A stretch of 64,000 bases of DNA. It comes from an uncultured Treponema sp. (GTDB lineage Bacteria > Spirochaetota > Spirochaetia > Treponematales > Treponemataceae). Positions within the stretch are counted from its first letter, which is position 1; every line of letters starts with the position of its first letter. The notes under the pieces were generated by a model. The model saw only the letters and a program-made list of their open reading frames with translations, did not search any database and was not told the origin of the DNA. Of the stretch, positions 1 through 9,320 are shown piece by piece. The stretch spans positions 17,929 to 81,928 of the forward strand of contig CAMHMJ010000011.1 in assembly GCA_946186185.1 (NCBI GenBank), written 5' to 3'. The position numbers and the translations under genes were made by a program.

Positions 1-633
1 GAATATGCAACTGAAAAATACCGCCTTGAAAATCTCCAGAAACTTGCAGTTGAAGAAGGAATCAAATCCGACATCAACCTTACGGACGATTACACCGGAA
101 AGGCTGGCCAGGACGTAAAATGGGCAGACGGAACTACTTCCAAGGTTGAAATCCCGGCTTACTATCAGTCAATTCTGGACAACGAAAGCGTCCTGAACGT
201 AAAAACCGCTGCCAACAAGGTTCCTGATTACGATACCGTTTACAACAAGCCGGACAGCGACAACTTTAACGAATGGGTTCAGGTAATCGTAGACTTTATA
301 ATCGATGAAAAGCACCAGGCGCCTTTTGAAATCCATTGTGCCATCGGAACAGACCGAACCGGCGTTTTCAGTGCCCTTCTGGGAGCCCTGTGTGGTGCAA
401 CCTGGAACGAAGTTTGCGTTGACTACGAAAAAACAAACCGCATGGGAATCAACGAATACCGTTCAAAAGCCCTTCTTGAACAGAGCTTCAGGAGAATGCT
501 TGGGGTTGAAAGCCTTGAAAGCGTAGTTGATTTGAAGGCTTCTCTTTGGGACCATTTTGAAAACACCACATTGAAGGGCGAGCCTGTCCTTACCAAGGCA
601 AAGCTTGAGGCTCTGGTGGAGAAGTTGAAGTAG
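1..633 (+). CDS. Tyrosine/dual-specificity phosphatase family protein, 3' part
   Basis: The reading frame is open from base 1 to the TAG at 631-633, so the N-terminus lies outside the window. The visible 210 residues carry the cysteine phosphatase signature HCAIGTDRTG (C-x5-R, at about residues 112-121 of the visible part), the P-loop of the PTP superfamily, which hydrolyses phosphoester bonds through a cysteinyl-phosphate intermediate. The segments before and after are helical and fit the larger secreted/cytosolic bacterial Y_phosphatase3-like proteins. Substrate (protein, phosphoinositide or other) cannot be told. Seen: motif and frame. Inferred: phosphatase activity. Whether a signal peptide exists is unknown because the start is missing. 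Confidence 0.8.
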   Translation, partial: EYATEKYRLENLQKLAVEEGIKSDINLTDDYTGKAGQDVKWADGTTSKVEIPAYYQSILDNESVLNVKTAANKVPDYDTVYNKPDSDNFNEWVQVIVDFIIDEKHQAPFEIHCAIGTDRTGVFSALLGALCGATWNEVCVDYEKTNRMGINEYRSKALLEQSFRRMLGVESLESVVDLKASLWDHFENTTLKGEPVLTKAKLEALVEKLK

Positions 634-768
634 GGTGAGGTAAAAATATTTGCTGAATCAGCTGGTGCCAGAGATTTGGTGCCAGCTAAGGCTTCTGATT
701 TTTCATCACTTGACAAGTTTACTTTGCAAGTCTATAATCTCCCTATACCAAGTTTACTTGGCATGTAG

Positions 769-808
769 GCAAAGCTAAATAATTGCTGCATCGCAATTTA
801 CGCTTTGC
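769..808. other. Nested hairpin between phosphatase and polyferredoxin genes
   Basis: GCAAAGC (769-775) pairs with GCTTTGC (802-808), and inside it AATTGC (781-786) pairs with GCAATT (793-798). There is no strong T-run directly after it, so a factor-independent terminator is only one option; a processing or attenuator structure is another. A related AAATTGC/GCAATTT hairpin with a T-run terminates the next gene. Confidence 0.45.
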
Positions 809-857
809 TCTCAAAAATCGCGGGTTCTGACCAATCCGCTTCTCTTGAGGAGGTTAT

Positions 858-1583
858 ATGACATTGCAAAAACTCCGCAGGTTTACGCTAATCATCAGCA
901 TGCTGCTTTTTCCCATTACCATTTATTATTTGTCGCCCTACCTGATTATTATGTCGGCAATGCAGCACATCATTAATGGAAGCTTTATTGTCTTTTCCCT
1001 CATGTTCATTTTCGGACTGTTCTTCGGGCGGCTCTGGTGCGGCTTTTTCTGTCCAACAGGCGGAATGAGCGAATGTTTCGCCCAGTTTTCTGATAAGGCT
1101 CCAAAGCAGGGCTGGCGGAACTACATCAAATACGGAATCTGGCTGGTGTGGCTCAGCGGAATAATCGTCTGTCACGTTCTTGGAAAAGGCGACTACACAT
1201 TTCAGCCGTTTTTTATGACCGACCACGGCATTTCCATTTCAGATATTTACAGCTATGTGATTTATTACGGAATTGTCCTTCTGTTTTTGATTCCGGCTCT
1301 GATTCACGGAAAGAGGGCAAACTGCCACTACATCTGCTGGATGGCTCCTTTTATGATTTTCGGCTACAAGGTGGGACGCCTTCTGCATTTTCCTCAGCTA
1401 AAAATCAAATCCAAAAAAGAAAACTGCATCGGCTGCAAGAAATGCGAAAAGGTTTGTCCCATGAGTCTTGAAGTGACAACGCTTTCAGAGAAGGGCGAGA
1501 TAAAATCCGCAGAATGCATTCTGTGTGGCGAGTGCATAAAAGCTTGCCCGAACGATGTGTTTCACTTTAATATAAAGAGGTAA
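858..1583 (+). CDS. 4Fe-4S membrane polyferredoxin (NapH/YccM-like)
   Basis: 241-residue membrane iron-sulfur protein. About five hydrophobic segments occupy residues 8-165, including the family motif LWCGFFCPTGG (about residues 56-66), which contributes conserved cysteines facing the membrane. The C-terminus has two classical 4Fe-4S ferredoxin motifs, CIGCKKCEKVCP (about 191-202) and CILCGECIKACP (about 222-233). Proteins of this type (NapH, YccM, NosR C-terminus) pass electrons across or along the inner membrane to reductases; no partner reductase lies beside it, so the electron acceptor is unknown. The ATG is preceded by GAGGAGG at good spacing. A hairpin plus T-run follows the stop. Residue positions are approximate. 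Confidence 0.85.
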   Translation: MTLQKLRRFTLIISMLLFPITIYYLSPYLIIMSAMQHIINGSFIVFSLMFIFGLFFGRLWCGFFCPTGGMSECFAQFSDKAPKQGWRNYIKYGIWLVWLSGIIVCHVLGKGDYTFQPFFMTDHGISISDIYSYVIYYGIVLLFLIPALIHGKRANCHYICWMAPFMIFGYKVGRLLHFPQLKIKSKKENCIGCKKCEKVCPMSLEVTTLSEKGEIKSAECILCGECIKACPNDVFHFNIKR

Positions 1584-1592
1584 GGTAAAGCT

Positions 1593-1616
1593 AAAAATTG
1601 CTGTCGCAATTTTTTT
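1593..1616 (+). terminator. Rho-independent terminator after polyferredoxin gene
   Basis: AAAAATTGC (1593-1601), loop TGTC, GCAATTTTT (1606-1614), running into a seven-T tract. It sits 10 bp after the stop codon. Confidence 0.8.
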
Positions 1617-1693
1617 AACGCGATGTTTACATAGTAAACTCGGTTACTTTGCTATAGAACACCGGCCGCCAGCGGCCTTACACAGGAGCTCGA

Positions 1694-2035
1694 ATGACAA
1701 AAGACGAAATTTTAGAAAAAAGCCGGAGCGATAACGGCGGAAAGGATATTGAAGATCTGGAAGTGCAGAAAAGTGCTGCAAAAATTGCATACTTTTCTTC
1801 TTTTGGACTGTGCGTTCTGGTTTCAGTTTTGAACTGGATTTTCACTGGCAGCATACGAATTGAATGCTGGATTGTTTTCTTCGGAATGTGCTGTGTGGCC
1901 TTTTTCGTGAAGTTTGCAAAGCTTAAAAAACTCCACGAACTTTTTGTAGCACTGGGCTATCTTTTACTTGTTGCAGCCCTTCTGGTTCTTTTTATTCTGC
2001 AGCTGTCTGGGAAAATCCCGAACTCCGGGCTTTAA
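1694..2035 (+). CDS. Small three-helix membrane protein, DUF6442-like
   Basis: 113 residues. A polar, charged N-terminus (about 30 residues) is followed by three hydrophobic stretches (about 32-52, 56-72 and 83-105). The start ATG has AGGAGCT upstream. The layout (short acidic N-tail then three membrane helices) and the following small XRE regulator match a common two-gene unit in Firmicutes and treponemes, where the membrane protein is usually called DUF6442. Only 58 bp separates it from the regulator, so co-transcription is likely. No catalytic motif is visible; function unknown. Confidence 0.65.
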   Translation: MTKDEILEKSRSDNGGKDIEDLEVQKSAAKIAYFSSFGLCVLVSVLNWIFTGSIRIECWIVFFGMCCVAFFVKFAKLKKLHELFVALGYLLLVAALLVLFILQLSGKIPNSGL

Positions 2036-2093
2036 CCGAGCTCCCGCTCTCACAGCTCACGCAGCATACACCGCTCACACAAGAGGCATCCTA

Positions 2094-2303
2094 ATGAACG
2101 AAAACCTTGTCTTAAAAAACCGCTTAAAAGAAATCCGCACGGAAAAAAAACTTTCCCAGTCAGACCTGGCGCAGATGGTGGGGGTATCCAGAAATACAAT
2201 CAGCTCCATAGAAACCCTGCAATTCTGCCCAACGGCAAAACTCGCCCTGATTATATGCGTTGCCCTGGATAAAAAATTTGAAGACATCTTTTACTTTGCG
2301 TGA
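2094..2303 (+). CDS. Small XRE-family (YozG-like) HTH regulator
   Basis: 69-residue protein that is almost only a helix-turn-helix domain: LKEIRTEKKLSQSDLAQMVG then VSRNTISSIE as recognition helix. The ATG at 2094 with AAGAGGC upstream is preferred to longer in-frame starts, which would read back into the preceding gene. Stand-alone XRE regulators of this size ending in FEDIFYF commonly follow a membrane protein, as here, and probably autoregulate the pair. The DNA-binding role is well supported by family; the target is inferred. Confidence 0.85.
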   Translation: MNENLVLKNRLKEIRTEKKLSQSDLAQMVGVSRNTISSIETLQFCPTAKLALIICVALDKKFEDIFYFA

Positions 2304-2346
2304 TATAGTATTTATGATAACTATATAGAAGGGAGCTGGTCTTTTT

Positions 2347-4203
2347 ATGAAAAAAATAGCATTTTCCACGGTTTTGATTCTGTTATTCGGTATTTTTGCA
2401 ATGGTGTTTTCAGGGTGCGATAATTCCAGCTCAGACGGAGATGACAATGAGGCAGTGTGCAAAGCCTTTTACGATGCTGCAGAATCTGAATCCGTTGCGA
2501 TTGACCCGTCAATAAACAGGGTAACAATAAACAATGTCCTTGGAAAGACAATCTATATGGTAAGGATGAATCCAAAGGAAACTGTTCTGGAGGAAAAAAA
2601 ACAGCGAACCGCAGTTGTCAAATCAGGTATTTTAAATAACGGTTCAAATAATGCTTCAAATCCAGTTCAGTCATCTGTTATGAAGGAATTTCCGGCTGAA
2701 AACCACGCTGTTCCTGCCTTTGATTTACAGGCTCTGGAAAAACAGCTGGAAAAAGATCCCCGCTATATTCTGGAAGAAAAACTGAACGAACTGATGAAAA
2801 AATCTGCCGCTCAAAGCTCAGGGCAGGTTTCAAGAAACGCTACTGATGGTCAGACGGAGGAGCAGACTGTCACCCCTCAAGTTTTTCATGTTGGCGATAA
2901 GACATCATTTTATACACTTGATCCCAATACACTTGAAACTTTCGAAAAAAAGGAATACGAACTTCTTGCATCAGGGGATGAATACTATGTATGGGTTAAA
3001 GAAGATGATCCCTATTACATAAAAGACAAGGATGCGTTCAAACTAAAGGCAGAAAAGCTGGGAACAGAGTTCATAAATGGATATGGACTGGTCAGGTACA
3101 TTTACGGCGAAACTTACGATAAGCTTTATAACGAAGACGGGAAGACACCATACGGCAACATGGCGGAATGTTCCAGAACGGGAACAAAAATAAATATTCT
3201 GTTGTATTCTATGGTAGACGAAGGAAAAGTATATGGTTTTGTTTATCATGGTGATGTATTTAAAGGGCTTGACGGAAGCAATGAGGGGCGTTTTTTATAC
3301 ATGGATTCCCAGACGCTCCTCGATAAACCTTTGGAAGCCTATTTAACTGCCATGCATGAATTTTCACATACAATATCAATGAATCAAAAAAGGATGATGA
3401 ACGGGAAGGACTGGACTTACTGGTATGGAGAGCTTCTGGCAATGATGTGCGAAGACTTGATGCAGTCATATCTTGGAATTACGGATTCTTTTGAGGATGA
3501 GGGCCTGCTTATGACTCCGAAGGTTCGCCTTATGCAGGCTAATTCCGGAGTTTTTTGGAGTACCGGTTTGACTGGACAGGCGAATGATACATATGCAGCC
3601 GTATTTATGATGGGTGCCTGGCTCAGCCGTAATTTTGGCGGAGTCAAATTCATAAAAGAACTGGCTCGAAATGGAGAGGTAGATATGACCTCAATTTTAA
3701 TGGCGGTAAATGCCTGTTCAGATACTTCATACGATGCAGGAAAGCTTTTGAAGGAGTATGCGGAAAGCCTTATGTTCCAGAAAAATGATTTTGGCTTAAA
3801 TCATGATTCTCCTCTTTATCCCGAAAATTCAGAGTTTTTCTGCGACTATTCTGACGGAATTGAAACTCACACTTACTATTATCCGCTGACTGCCGTAAAT
3901 CTGTGGGATCCTTTCTATGGCTGGTACAATTTATCGGAAAAAGTTGATTGCATAGCAAACGAATCAATTCCATTTGAGAAACTGCCTGCCGTAAAAAAAC
4001 GCAGGTGGGAAGATAATGTTCCAACCAGCGCTTATTTAGGTCCGATTATGTTCAATGATGGTACAATGACTGGTGATGAAGGACCCTACGGCGTAATGCT
4101 CTACAAGCTTGGAACCGCCGGTTCAGATTCGGTTACATTTAACTTAAAAACCAAGGAGGAGGGCGAAACTCCCCAGGATGAATTGATTTTCTGGTTTGAG
4201 TAA
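2347..4203 (+). CDS. Lipoprotein with HExxH metallopeptidase site (M30/hyicolysin-like)
   Basis: 618 residues. The N-terminus is a type II signal peptide with lipobox FSGC (cysteine at about residue 24) followed by a Ser/Asp/Glu-rich tether. A zinc-peptidase motif, AMHEFSHT, starts at about residue 335 (H337-E-F-S-H341), and a candidate third ligand lies about 24 residues downstream in YGELLAMMCED. The arrangement resembles M30-type (hyicolysin-like) lipoproteins of spirochetes and other gluzincins. It should be a membrane-anchored extracytoplasmic protease. The gene stands alone and converges on the AAA operon, whose last stop is only 24 bp away. The peptidase family is inferred; the HExxH motif is seen. 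Confidence 0.75.
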   Translation: MKKIAFSTVLILLFGIFAMVFSGCDNSSSDGDDNEAVCKAFYDAAESESVAIDPSINRVTINNVLGKTIYMVRMNPKETVLEEKKQRTAVVKSGILNNGSNNASNPVQSSVMKEFPAENHAVPAFDLQALEKQLEKDPRYILEEKLNELMKKSAAQSSGQVSRNATDGQTEEQTVTPQVFHVGDKTSFYTLDPNTLETFEKKEYELLASGDEYYVWVKEDDPYYIKDKDAFKLKAEKLGTEFINGYGLVRYIYGETYDKLYNEDGKTPYGNMAECSRTGTKINILLYSMVDEGKVYGFVYHGDVFKGLDGSNEGRFLYMDSQTLLDKPLEAYLTAMHEFSHTISMNQKRMMNGKDWTYWYGELLAMMCEDLMQSYLGITDSFEDEGLLMTPKVRLMQANSGVFWSTGLTGQANDTYAAVFMMGAWLSRNFGGVKFIKELARNGEVDMTSILMAVNACSDTSYDAGKLLKEYAESLMFQKNDFGLNHDSPLYPENSEFFCDYSDGIETHTYYYPLTAVNLWDPFYGWYNLSEKVDCIANESIPFEKLPAVKKRRWEDNVPTSAYLGPIMFNDGTMTGDEGPYGVMLYKLGTAGSDSVTFNLKTKEEGETPQDELIFWFE

Positions 4204-4227
4204 CGACAGGTCACGGGCTAAAACTAT

Positions 4228-5616
4228 TTACAGAAAATCCACCGGAAGTGTCCAGCTATTTTGGGAAATATTCCGTTTGCCGCGGAATTTTTTCCATCCG
4301 ATGAAGTATTCCTTTGGAGAGAATAGGGCCAGGCTATGACCGGTTTCATCGTCTTTCTGCATGGTGCGTGTGAAAACCTTATTGATGGCATCCTCGATGT
4401 TCCGTGTGTCACCCCCGCATTCCTTCAGAATTTCTTCCTTAATCTCGTTTGAGAGAACTGCCGGAAGGAATTCCTGTTCCATGTCATTGTTTTTAAGCCA
4501 GTTATGGTAAAAATTGTCGATTACGCAGGCTTTGAACTGTTCTGCGGTGTAGTCCGGAATTTGGAAAATTTTCAACCGGCTGATGATTGGTTTTGGAATA
4601 TTTTCCAATGAGTTTGCGGTAAAAATATAATTTACTCCGGAAGCATCCACATTGATTCCGATGTAGTTGTCAAAGAACCGTCGGGCCGTATTTTTTTCCA
4701 GAATTGAATAGAATACGGTTTCAATGCAGTAATTTTCCTTGCTGTGAATTTTATCAAGCTCATCAAAGTGAATCAGCGGATTTTTTAATGGACCATGCTC
4801 CGAGTTTTTGGACATTGCTTCAGTAATCAGTCCCTGCTTTGCGCGGGAAAACTGCGGGTCGCTTCCAGAAATTGCAAAAACCGGAACATCGTTTCCAAGA
4901 TCGATTTTTACAGCCTTTTTTCCCTGCAGAATATTTCCCAAGTCGGTTACAAAGCTGGTTTTTCCGCAGCCCGGACTGCCCACAAGAACAATCGGTCGGA
5001 AGGAAATTTCCTTGTGTTTTCGGAAATTTGAGGATTCAAAGCTTTGTACAAGATAGTCAATTATTTCCTGCATGTTCGGATATTTTTCTGCCAGCTTCAG
5101 AACTTTTTCCTTCTTTTCGGAGCTTACGGTAATATAGGAAACCTCTCCGGAAAGCTTCTTTATACATTCCCTTATAGCTTCCTTGTTTTTATCATCGTTA
5201 TCACCCGGAATGCTGGCAAGGTGTCGTTCCGCTTCCTGTTCATCAATTAGTGAATTCTCTTCTTTACCGAACCAGCCCGGAATTTTTGAGTTATTGGACA
5301 GGTATTTGAAGGAGTGTTCCTTACAGAAAGGACATTTATCGTCAATCCGGCTTACCTTGCGCCCAAATGAAAATTTTCTGCACAGTTTGCAGTACTTTAT
5401 GCTGACATCACCGCCGTCTGCAAAACGCAGGGTACCGTCGTTAAAAATCTGAATCAGATATGGGGCGGGGCGGGTAACCTTGCGTTTGTCTTCAAAGATG
5501 ACAAGTCCGGAATCTTCCAGAATAAAAGCGTCGTCTCTTTTGATATAAGTTGTTTTGATATTCAGCTCGTCAAGAATCTGAGCCAGCCGTCTCTGTACTT
5601 CAGTATTGTATTCCAT
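4228..5616 (-). CDS. AAA+ ATPase with N-terminal zinc ribbon
   Basis: 462 residues. An N-terminal four-cysteine zinc ribbon (CKLC at about 74, CPFC at about 97) precedes an AAA+ module with Walker A GSPGCGKTS (about 212), Walker B LIHFDELDKI (about 281), and a sensor/arginine-finger-like IISRLKIFQIP stretch. The C-terminal lid has EECGGDTRNIE-type helices, similar to Lon and ClpX lids, but no protease domain follows. It is the second gene of a two-AAA operon (92 bp after 717-residue partner 5709-7862). Probably a remodelling or unfolding ATPase; the substrate is unknown. Start chosen at the ATG with GGAGACT upstream. Confidence 0.75.
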   Translation of the reverse strand: MEYNTEVQRRLAQILDELNIKTTYIKRDDAFILEDSGLVIFEDKRKVTRPAPYLIQIFNDGTLRFADGGDVSIKYCKLCRKFSFGRKVSRIDDKCPFCKEHSFKYLSNNSKIPGWFGKEENSLIDEQEAERHLASIPGDNDDKNKEAIRECIKKLSGEVSYITVSSEKKEKVLKLAEKYPNMQEIIDYLVQSFESSNFRKHKEISFRPIVLVGSPGCGKTSFVTDLGNILQGKKAVKIDLGNDVPVFAISGSDPQFSRAKQGLITEAMSKNSEHGPLKNPLIHFDELDKIHSKENYCIETVFYSILEKNTARRFFDNYIGINVDASGVNYIFTANSLENIPKPIISRLKIFQIPDYTAEQFKACVIDNFYHNWLKNNDMEQEFLPAVLSNEIKEEILKECGGDTRNIEDAINKVFTRTMQKDDETGHSLALFSPKEYFIGWKKFRGKRNISQNSWTLPVDFL

Positions 5617-5708
5617 TTTAGTCTCCTTGTAATATTATTTTTTGATGCCGGTTCAGCCAGTGCTTCAAGATTGATTTTCAGCAGCGGTCCGGTCTTTCAT
5701 TCAATTTT

Positions 5709-7862
5709 TTAGTTTCCAAAGCCGATTGTGTTTTTCTCGTAGCTTCGTTTTTTACCGTGAACGATTTTACAAAGCTCTTCCGTGATATATTCTGCGTTTC
5801 GTTTTTCCGGTGCAAGAAACCGCAGCTTTCCGCTTAGTGAAGCAAAATCCCCCGGTGTAACATCCCCGGAGTTATAGATTTCGGAAACCTGATTTTCATC
5901 TATATTGATAGAAGAAAAATAACTCTTGCACAGTATTCCCACGCCTTCTTTAGTAAGAGGTTTAAACCCAATCTTGAAGTTAAAGCGCCGGTCCAAAGCC
6001 TTGTCCAGAATATCCGGAAGGTTAGTGCTGCAGAAAAGAATTCCCGGGTACCGCTCTATTTCAATCAGAAAAGAATTCACCTTGGAATCTTCAAAGTGGT
6101 TTACCGAATCTCCGCGGTTGTGGAGAAATGAATCCGCTTCATCCACCAGAATAATTGAATGATCCTTTGCGGCTTCCTTAAAAATCCGGGAAATATTCTG
6201 TTCCGTTTCGCCCACCCACTTACTTAAAATCTCGGAAGGGCGCACAATTTTCAGGGAGCGGTTCATCTTTTTTGAAACCTCTTCTGCGTAGGCAGTTTTT
6301 CCACCGCCGGAAATTCCGTACAGAAGCACCTTGATTCCGCTTTCCTCGTCGTATTCCCCGTTCTGGTATTCATCCGCATTTTTAAGCGCCTCCGTAACCT
6401 CGCTGATTGGTTCCGAAGTGTTAAGGGCTTCAATGCAGTAATGAGAATTTTTCCGGAGCTTTTCGCTTTTTTCACCGTTACCATACTTATTCCTGATGAG
6501 CTCAACAGCTTCCTCCGGAAATAATTCGTAGGGAAGCTTAATCAGGTCTGTTACCGCCTTCCATTTTTCTGGCGTAAGGTTAAGCTTTTCGCATTCTTTT
6601 GTGACTACCTGCAGCAATTCCAGAGGAATTTTTTCCTCCAGACAGAAATTTGAGAAGCTTTCCTGATAGGACTTTTTCTTTGGAAGTTTTAACTGATTCG
6701 CATACAGAATATCAATTCCCTGTTCCAGAAGTGTATTCCGTTCATCTTCAGTAAATTTTTCCATGGAAAGAATCACCCGGTTTTTCACTTTTTCAAGGAT
6801 TCCGGAGGCTGCTTCTTTTTTATGAAACATTTCTTTAATTGGATTTCCGTAATCTTTTTGAAGCAGCTGTTCACAGAGATTTTTTCCCAGAAACAAAACA
6901 TTTTGGTTGACCTGCAGAGAGAGGACAAAAATATAGAATTCAAGCTCTTTCTTTTCGAAGTTTTTGTATTCCTGTTTTATTTCATAAATTGTGTCATAGC
7001 ATTCGTTGTAGTACTTAGTCAGAAAGTTTCTGTTCCTGTAGTCACTTTCGCTTATGATGGCGGTAAAGCCGTCAAGCTTTCGCATAATTTCAAGAGAGTT
7101 TATATTCAGTTTCGCTGTTTCTGTATAGTCGTAAAAATCGCAGTGTGCGCGCGGTACCAGCTTTTGCAGGAAAAACGCCGGCGTTTCGTTCTTAAAATAC
7201 GAATATACGAAGCTGTTAATTTTCCACGGGGAGGCAAAAAGTCCCAGTCTTACCAGTTCATTGTTCATCTTACGGGCGTAGGCGATTTCATCCCGCTTTT
7301 CTATTTCGCAGATGTGACAGAAAAGGTGAGCCTTGTATTCCTCGTTTTTAAAATCCGGGAAAAGCCAGCCCCATTCCTCATTCGCAATTCCCAGAATGAA
7401 AAGCACCCGCTGAGAGTAGGAAAGTTCAAGGGCGTTAAAAAATTCCTGCATGTAGGGTTTATCGATTAATTTCTTCAGAGGATTTTTATCATAATTATCC
7501 CGTTCCCACTTTTTGTCCTGAAGAAAAAATACAACACCAAAGGTCTTAAAATCTTCATTAAGGTCGCGGCTGAAGGATTCAACTACCTCGTCCAGCTCAA
7601 AGGCGTCGTCATGCTTTAAGCCATCATATTTTTCACGCATCTTATCCTTGAGCACGTTCAGGTATATATCGCTGAGAGACATGAGGGTATCGTTGGAAAT
7701 TACAGTTTCCAGAAAATCCTTTTCCAGCTCCTTTCTGCTAAGATTTATCTCCCTGAAATTTTTGACGTAGAGATAAGTTGACAATGCTCTGTCCTGAAAA
7801 TAAATGCAGGAATCATTGGTATTCTGCTGAATTAAACCGTTGCATGAGTTTCTAACTTCCAT
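5709..7862 (-). CDS. Large AAA+ ATPase with C-terminal P-loop module
   Basis: 717 residues. The first 480 residues are mostly helical with no recognised motif; the AAA+ core is at the C-terminus: Walker A GISGGGKTAY (about 515), Walker B ILVDEADSF (about 570), sensor-1-like FCSTNLPDIL and arginine finger DRRFNFKI. This sequence style (FCSTN-P, DRRF) matches the FtsH/spastin-like AAA family of ATPases with long unique N-termini. It leads an operon with a second, different AAA+ protein. The RBS is GAGGTAAC. The two may form a hetero-oligomeric machine or act in series; this is inferred only from linkage. Confidence 0.75.
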   Translation of the reverse strand: MEVRNSCNGLIQQNTNDSCIYFQDRALSTYLYVKNFREINLSRKELEKDFLETVISNDTLMSLSDIYLNVLKDKMREKYDGLKHDDAFELDEVVESFSRDLNEDFKTFGVVFFLQDKKWERDNYDKNPLKKLIDKPYMQEFFNALELSYSQRVLFILGIANEEWGWLFPDFKNEEYKAHLFCHICEIEKRDEIAYARKMNNELVRLGLFASPWKINSFVYSYFKNETPAFFLQKLVPRAHCDFYDYTETAKLNINSLEIMRKLDGFTAIISESDYRNRNFLTKYYNECYDTIYEIKQEYKNFEKKELEFYIFVLSLQVNQNVLFLGKNLCEQLLQKDYGNPIKEMFHKKEAASGILEKVKNRVILSMEKFTEDERNTLLEQGIDILYANQLKLPKKKSYQESFSNFCLEEKIPLELLQVVTKECEKLNLTPEKWKAVTDLIKLPYELFPEEAVELIRNKYGNGEKSEKLRKNSHYCIEALNTSEPISEVTEALKNADEYQNGEYDEESGIKVLLYGISGGGKTAYAEEVSKKMNRSLKIVRPSEILSKWVGETEQNISRIFKEAAKDHSIILVDEADSFLHNRGDSVNHFEDSKVNSFLIEIERYPGILFCSTNLPDILDKALDRRFNFKIGFKPLTKEGVGILCKSYFSSINIDENQVSEIYNSGDVTPGDFASLSGKLRFLAPEKRNAEYITEELCKIVHGKKRSYEKNTIGFGN

Positions 7863-8033
7863 TTTCGTTACCTCGCTGATTCAAAATCTGATATTCATCC
7901 TGTAATTTTACGATACAACAGTTTTTTGAGTTTGTAATTAAAGCGGTAGTTGAATTGTTCTAAGCCCGCGCCAGAATGAAATCAGAATGAAGTGAGAAAG
8001 TTTTTCTCTATAGTTATATTTCCCGAAATGTGG

Positions 8034-8039
8034 TATAAT
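8034..8039 (+). promoter_or_regulatory. -10 element for leaderless small coiled-coil gene
   Basis: A perfect TATAAT lies 7 nt before the ATG at 8047, so transcription should start at or within a base or two of the start codon. No convincing TTGACA-like -35 is seen at 16-18 bp. Confidence 0.55.
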
Positions 8040-8046
8040 GTGCGCT

Positions 8047-8235
8047 ATGAATACACAGGAAAAAGCTGACGATTATAACGAACGCGCAAAAAAACAGATT
8101 CGCACTAAGGCCTTTCAGAAGGGTGTTGAAGAAACCGCTGCCAGTTACAAAGAGGAAATAAAGGAACTCAAAAAAGAGAACCGGGCCCTCAAGAAAGAGC
8201 TTGAAGAACTGAAGAAAAAGTACAAGGTAAAGTAA
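8047..8235 (+). CDS. Small coiled-coil protein, unknown function
   Basis: 62 residues starting MNTQEKADDY. The second half is a charged heptad pattern (KEEIKELKKENRALKKELEE) typical of a short leucine-zipper coiled coil. An upstream ATG at 8038 overlaps the -10 hexamer and cannot be transcribed from it, so the start at 8047 is chosen. No Shine-Dalgarno is visible; the mRNA is probably leaderless. Function not recognised; may be a scaffold or dimerisation factor. It precedes the rhamnose genes by 100 bp but has its own promoter. Confidence 0.6.
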   Translation: MNTQEKADDYNERAKKQIRTKAFQKGVEETAASYKEEIKELKKENRALKKELEELKKKYKVK

Positions 8236-8335
8236 TTTTTGCGGTTGTTTGAACCACTCAATTACTGCTGCGCCATCATTACGCGCCATCCGATTAATCT
8301 TGAAACGTCATAACCGTTTCTCTTGAGGAGATTTT

Positions 8336-9208
8336 ATGAAGGGAATTATTCTTGCCGGCGGGTCGGGTACCCGTCTTTATCCGATTACAAAGGCTGTTTC
8401 AAAGCAGATTCTTCCATTATATGATAAGCCGATGATTTACTATCCTCTTTCCTGTCTGATGCTCGCAGGCATCCGGGAGGTTCTGATTATTTCTACTCCC
8501 CGTGATATCAGCCTTTTCAAGGAGCTTTTTGGCGACGGTGCCTGGCTCGGTATGAAATTTGAGTACGCCGTTCAGGATAAGCCCCGGGGACTTGCAGATG
8601 CTTTCATCGTTGGAAAGGATTTTATCGGAAGCGACGATGTTGCCCTGGTTCTTGGGGACAATATTTTCTACGGACAGAGCTTTACTTCAACCCTTAAAAG
8701 AGCGGCAGAAAAAATCCGCACCCAGAAGGGAGCCGTAATTTTCGGTTACTATGTTGCTGATCCTACCGCATACGGAGTAGTGGAGTTTGACAAAAACGGA
8801 AATGCCCTTGGAATTGAAGAAAAACCTGCTAATCCAAAGTCGAACTATGCCGTTCCGGGCTTGTATTTTTATGACAATTCCGTTGTTGAAATTGCAGCAA
8901 ATGTAAAACCTTCTGCCCGGGGTGAAATTGAAATCACTGCGGTAAACAACGAATATCTTTCCCGCAAGCAGCTTAAGGTGGAGCTTCTTGGCCGCGGTAT
9001 GGCATGGCTTGATACAGGAACTTACGACGGACTTCTTGAAGCAAGCAACTTTATTGCTACAATCGAAAAACGCCAGGGCTTGTATGTAAGCTGTATCGAA
9101 GAAATTGCCTACAAAAACGGCTGGCTCACAAAGGAGCAGGTTCTGGAGCTTGCAAAAGGCTACAAGACAGATTACGGAAGATACTTAGAGTTTATTGCGA
9201 ACAACTAA
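8336..9208 (+). CDS. rfbA: Glucose-1-phosphate thymidylyltransferase
   Basis: 290 residues, full length for RmlA. It joins dTTP and glucose-1-phosphate to give dTDP-glucose, first step of dTDP-L-rhamnose synthesis in the cytoplasm. The nucleotidyltransferase motif [11 protein letters not shown] opens the protein, followed by [24 protein letters not shown] and [20 protein letters not shown] complete the active site. The ATG follows GAGGAG. First gene of the rfbA-C-B-D set; the 112-bp gap to rfbC holds an unusual repeat hairpin. Confidence 0.97.
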   Translation: MKGIILAGGSGTRLYPITKAVSKQILPLYDKPMIYYPLSCLMLAGIREVLIISTPRDISLFKELFGDGAWLGMKFEYAVQDKPRGLADAFIVGKDFIGSDDVALVLGDNIFYGQSFTSTLKRAAEKIRTQKGAVIFGYYVADPTAYGVVEFDKNGNALGIEEKPANPKSNYAVPGLYFYDNSVVEIAANVKPSARGEIEITAVNNEYLSRKQLKVELLGRGMAWLDTGTYDGLLEASNFIATIEKRQGLYVSCIEEIAYKNGWLTKEQVLELAKGYKTDYGRYLEFIANN

Positions 9209-9308
9209 AGATGAAGTACGAGTTATGAAGTATGAGTTATGAAGTATGAGGGGGTGGGGAGATTCATACCTCATAGTTCATACATCATACATCATGCTTC
9301 ATACTTAA
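9209..9308. repeat. Imperfect inverted repeat made of ATGAAGTATGAG-type tandem units
   Basis: The left arm has three tandem copies of an ATGAAGTATGAGTT-like 14-mer directly after the rfbA stop; the right arm is their degenerate complement (TCATACCTCATAGTTCATAC and following). Together they can form a hairpin with arms of about 40 bases around a GGGGGTGGGG loop region. It ends just before the rfbC ribosome binding site. It may slow or partly terminate transcription, or be a small mobile repeat. Confidence 0.65.
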
Positions 9309-9320
9309 AACGAGGTTTTT

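Noticed and set aside
6822..7469. 215-codon plus-strand frame
   Set aside because: Antisense to the 717-residue AAA ATPase, Phe/Val-rich composition typical of antisense of Glu/Lys-rich helices.
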